64,000 nt of DNA from an uncultured Caryophanales bacterium (GTDB lineage: Bacteria > Bacillota_I > Bacilli_A > RF39 > UBA660). The notes beneath the pieces were generated by a model that was given only the letters and a program-made list of their open reading frames with translations, did no database searches and had not been told where the DNA came from. Where the stretch lies: positions 186,001 to 250,000 of the forward strand of contig CANOBK010000001.1 in assembly GCA_947564265.1 (NCBI GenBank). The letters run 5' to 3'. The translations under genes and the position numbers were made by a program. Positions within the stretch are counted from its first letter, which is position 1. Each line of letters starts with the position of its first letter. Below are positions 62,316-64,000 of the stretch, one piece after another.

Positions 62316-64000
62316 CTAATCAAAATTCATATAAGAAATCATAATTTGTGGCCGTGTTTCAGGCATGTATGGTATTTCATCTAACCTTGCATTTTTCTCA
62401 ATTTTAATTGTCACTGTCACACTATTATAAGGTGTAATGTCTATTACTTGATTTGCGCTTGCCGTAATGGTTCGATTCGTAGACCCAGAGCAAGCAAGTT
62501 CAATACTGTAATTATCTACGCTTACTGTATTGATACTTCCAATACTTAATTTTGTGTAATTAGTTGTTGCTACAGTATAGGTAAATGTCTGTGTTTGAAC
62601 TCCATCATAGATAAATTTAACAGAAGACTTCATATTGGAAAGTTTAGCAGTACAACGATTATTTCCATCTTCAACTCCCTGTTGATGCCATGAGTTTTTA
62701 TCAGCACCAGTTCCAACAACTTGTGTTCCATTTACCCAAGCTGTTTCTCCAAGAGGAAGGTTATCTGCAGTAGTATTCCCCTCTGTTTGTTCAGCAATCG
62801 TTTTGACTCGGATTGTTTGTTTTCCATCATGATATCCTAAGTTAAGAACATAATTGTCTCCGGAATTTAAGGTTTTATTTCCTTGAGATGAATTTCTCAT
62901 AATCCCTACGACTTTTTCTCCATTTACCCAAGCACTTTTTCCTGATAGAATTTGATCTGATGTAGCAGTTGCACTCGTATTATTCAGCATACTACTTACG
63001 GTAATTCTACCCTCCCCATTATGATAACCAACTGGAATCGTAAATGTATCTCCAGGATTGAGAGCTCTATTAATGGCACCATTATCAGTCATTGTTCCTG
63101 TAATTTTTTCTCCATTTACCCATAGAGTTTTCCCCGCAACAATATCCTCTGCTTTTACGGTTCCACTTCTACCATTACAGGCACGAATAATTTGTGCTTC
63201 TTGAGAAGAAACATTCCCTAAACGATCTCTTATATAAACCGTAAGGTTACTATTCAGTGGAAAATCCCAAGAACTATTAGACGACCAATTTACTCCATCA
63301 ATCGAATAAGTATTTCCTAATTCATCGATTCCTACTCCAACGTCCTTTACATTATCAACGGATACCGAAATCAAATTATTCGCACTAATTTCATTTTCAT
63401 TACTTTTTAATGTAAATGTTGGACCAAGACTATCTGTTCGAACTAAATGTCTCATAACATCACTGACGTTTTCCCCCTTATCTACTGCCCTTACAAATAC
63501 ATTTCCAACATAATTTGTATAAGTTTGGGTATGATCATCAATCTTTGTCCAATTAATAAAATCTATGCTATACTCAAAATAGTCAATTGGATAGTTATAA
63601 GGGCTACTGGCATTATATTCGCCATAAACGTATTTTGTCCAGTCTCCCTCAGTATAAGGAACTCTCCCACTCTCACCATCCTGATATAGTTGATAATTTA
63701 CTTTAAAGCTGCCATTCATACCTTTACAAGATAGTGGAATTGGATCTGACTCATGAAGTACTTCTCCAGATATATCTTTACAAGTTAAATAATAGTTATA
63801 ATTATAACCATCACGCCCTCTTTTTTCTAAAATAATATTTCCGCTACACTTCGTATTCTCTTCTTCAATTAAATCCTCTTGTAAAAGAGCAGAATAAGGA
63901 ATATTAAAGCAAGAAGAATCTGAGCTATCTAATTCTCCACGATAGTTTTTTGCATAAAGCTTGGCAGCTTCATGAACTAGTTGCTGATGATATTGATACT
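62316..64000 (-). CDS. large secreted protein with WVNG..ITGTM repeats (5' end outside window)
   Basis: The frame is open from the right edge to 62316, at least 561 codons; ATG 63719 is internal, because YQYHQQLVHEAAKLYAKNY...CFNIPYSALLQEDLIEE...CSGNIILEKRG lies upstream in frame. That N-terminal part, with paired cysteines, resembles the globular head of a type IV pilin-like protein, but the hydrophobic helix would be outside the window. Ig-like or bacterial surface beta domains follow (FEYSIDFINWTKIDDHTQTY, YSIDGVNWSSNSSWDFPL), then IIRACNGRSGTV and three WVNG repeats. It is the paralog and operon partner of the next gene. Confidence 0.7.
   Translation of the reverse strand, partial: YQYHQQLVHEAAKLYAKNYRGELDSSDSSCFNIPYSALLQEDLIEEENTKCSGNIILEKRGRDGYNYNYYLTCKDISGEVLHESDPIPLSCKGMNGSFKVNYQLYQDGESGRVPYTEGDWTKYVYGEYNASSPYNYPIDYFEYSIDFINWTKIDDHTQTYTNYVGNVFVRAVDKGENVSDVMRHLVRTDSLGPTFTLKSNENEISANNLISVSVDNVKDVGVGIDELGNTYSIDGVNWSSNSSWDFPLNSNLTVYIRDRLGNVSSQEAQIIRACNGRSGTVKAEDIVAGKTLWVNGEKITGTMTDNGAINRALNPGDTFTIPVGYHNGEGRITVSSMLNNTSATATSDQILSGKSAWVNGEKVVGIMRNSSQGNKTLNSGDNYVLNLGYHDGKQTIRVKTIAEQTEGNTTADNLPLGETAWVNGTQVVGTGADKNSWHQQGVEDGNNRCTAKLSNMKSSVKFIYDGVQTQTFTYTVATTNYTKLSIGSINTVSVDNYSIELACSGSTNRTITASANQVIDITPYNSVTVTIKIEKNARLDEIPYMPETRPQIMISYMNFD

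Noticed and set aside
62316..63719. Complete 467-codon gene starting at ATG 63719
   Set aside because: The frame continues upstream to the window edge with protein-like sequence and there is no ribosome binding site at 63719; it is an internal Met.

Overview
The window is AT-rich (about 30% GC by eye), uses the standard genetic code (TGA ends genes and TGG encodes Trp) and has strong AGGAGG- or AGGTGA-type ribosome binding sites with frequent TTG/GTG starts. Peptidoglycan, Und-P and divisome genes, a SpoVD-like PBP and Firmicutes-type operons (rplS-lepB, ruvAB-queA-tgt) point to an uncultured low-GC Gram-positive of the Bacilli/Erysipelotrichia/RF39 kind. That taxonomic placement is inference; no rRNA or tRNA gene was seen.

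Layout. 1-4.4 kb: tail of an unknown gene, an OmpR-type two-component system, a YigZ-like protein, a DUF421 membrane protein and a small TIGR04086-type membrane protein. 4.4-16.2 kb (minus strand): an HTH/TPR protein, tgt, a TPR protein, a tandem Gre-domain protein, queA, ruvB, an unknown gene inserted between ruvB and ruvA, ruvA, divIB, murB and murG. 16.2-18.8 kb: an islet splitting the division cluster, with a plus-strand orphan gene, an MTA/SAH nucleosidase-like gene and a long gene-poor stretch. 18.8-30.3 kb: SEDS protein, mraY, ZIP transporter, uppP, DUF368/popT, CBS-type pyrophosphatase, a gtrA/GT2/GT-C-like operon, a membrane-anchored acidic protein and rsmE. 30.3-32.5 kb: a very large sigma-70-like protein.

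32.6-45 kb is an Rhs/YD-repeat polymorphic-toxin locus: a phage tail-collar-like gene, a 2105-aa Rhs protein without a visible signal peptide, an immunity candidate, an orphan Rhs core with a different tip, another membrane immunity candidate, an orphan toxin-tip fragment, three further immunity-like genes and a broken RDD-family gene. A recurring 6-bp-stem/4-nt-loop hairpin punctuates the cassettes. The intergenic region at 45 kb can fold into a three-way junction followed by a terminator-like hairpin ahead of a PASTA-containing class B PBP.

47-57.6 kb holds three tandem secreted paralogs (vWA domain, InlB-like repeat, about 20 BspA/DUF285 leucine-rich repeats). All three have TTGACA/TATAAT promoters with spacers of 18, 18 and 19 bp. 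The 19-bp spacer, in front of the third gene, contains an uninterrupted run of 11 G, a classical phase-variation layout. 57.9-61.3 kb: ftsK, lepB and rplS with a structured leader. 61.4-64 kb: two secreted proteins with WVNG..ITGTM repeats, the second running off the window.

Best candidates for undescribed biology: the phase-variable promoter and degenerate vWA site of the third surface paralog; the Rhs/tail-fibre locus with its cassette hairpins; the structured RNA upstream of the PBP; the 731-aa sigma-like protein; the tandem Gre-domain protein; and a shared operator-like motif that appears to drive both the two-component system and a short two-hairpin RNA.
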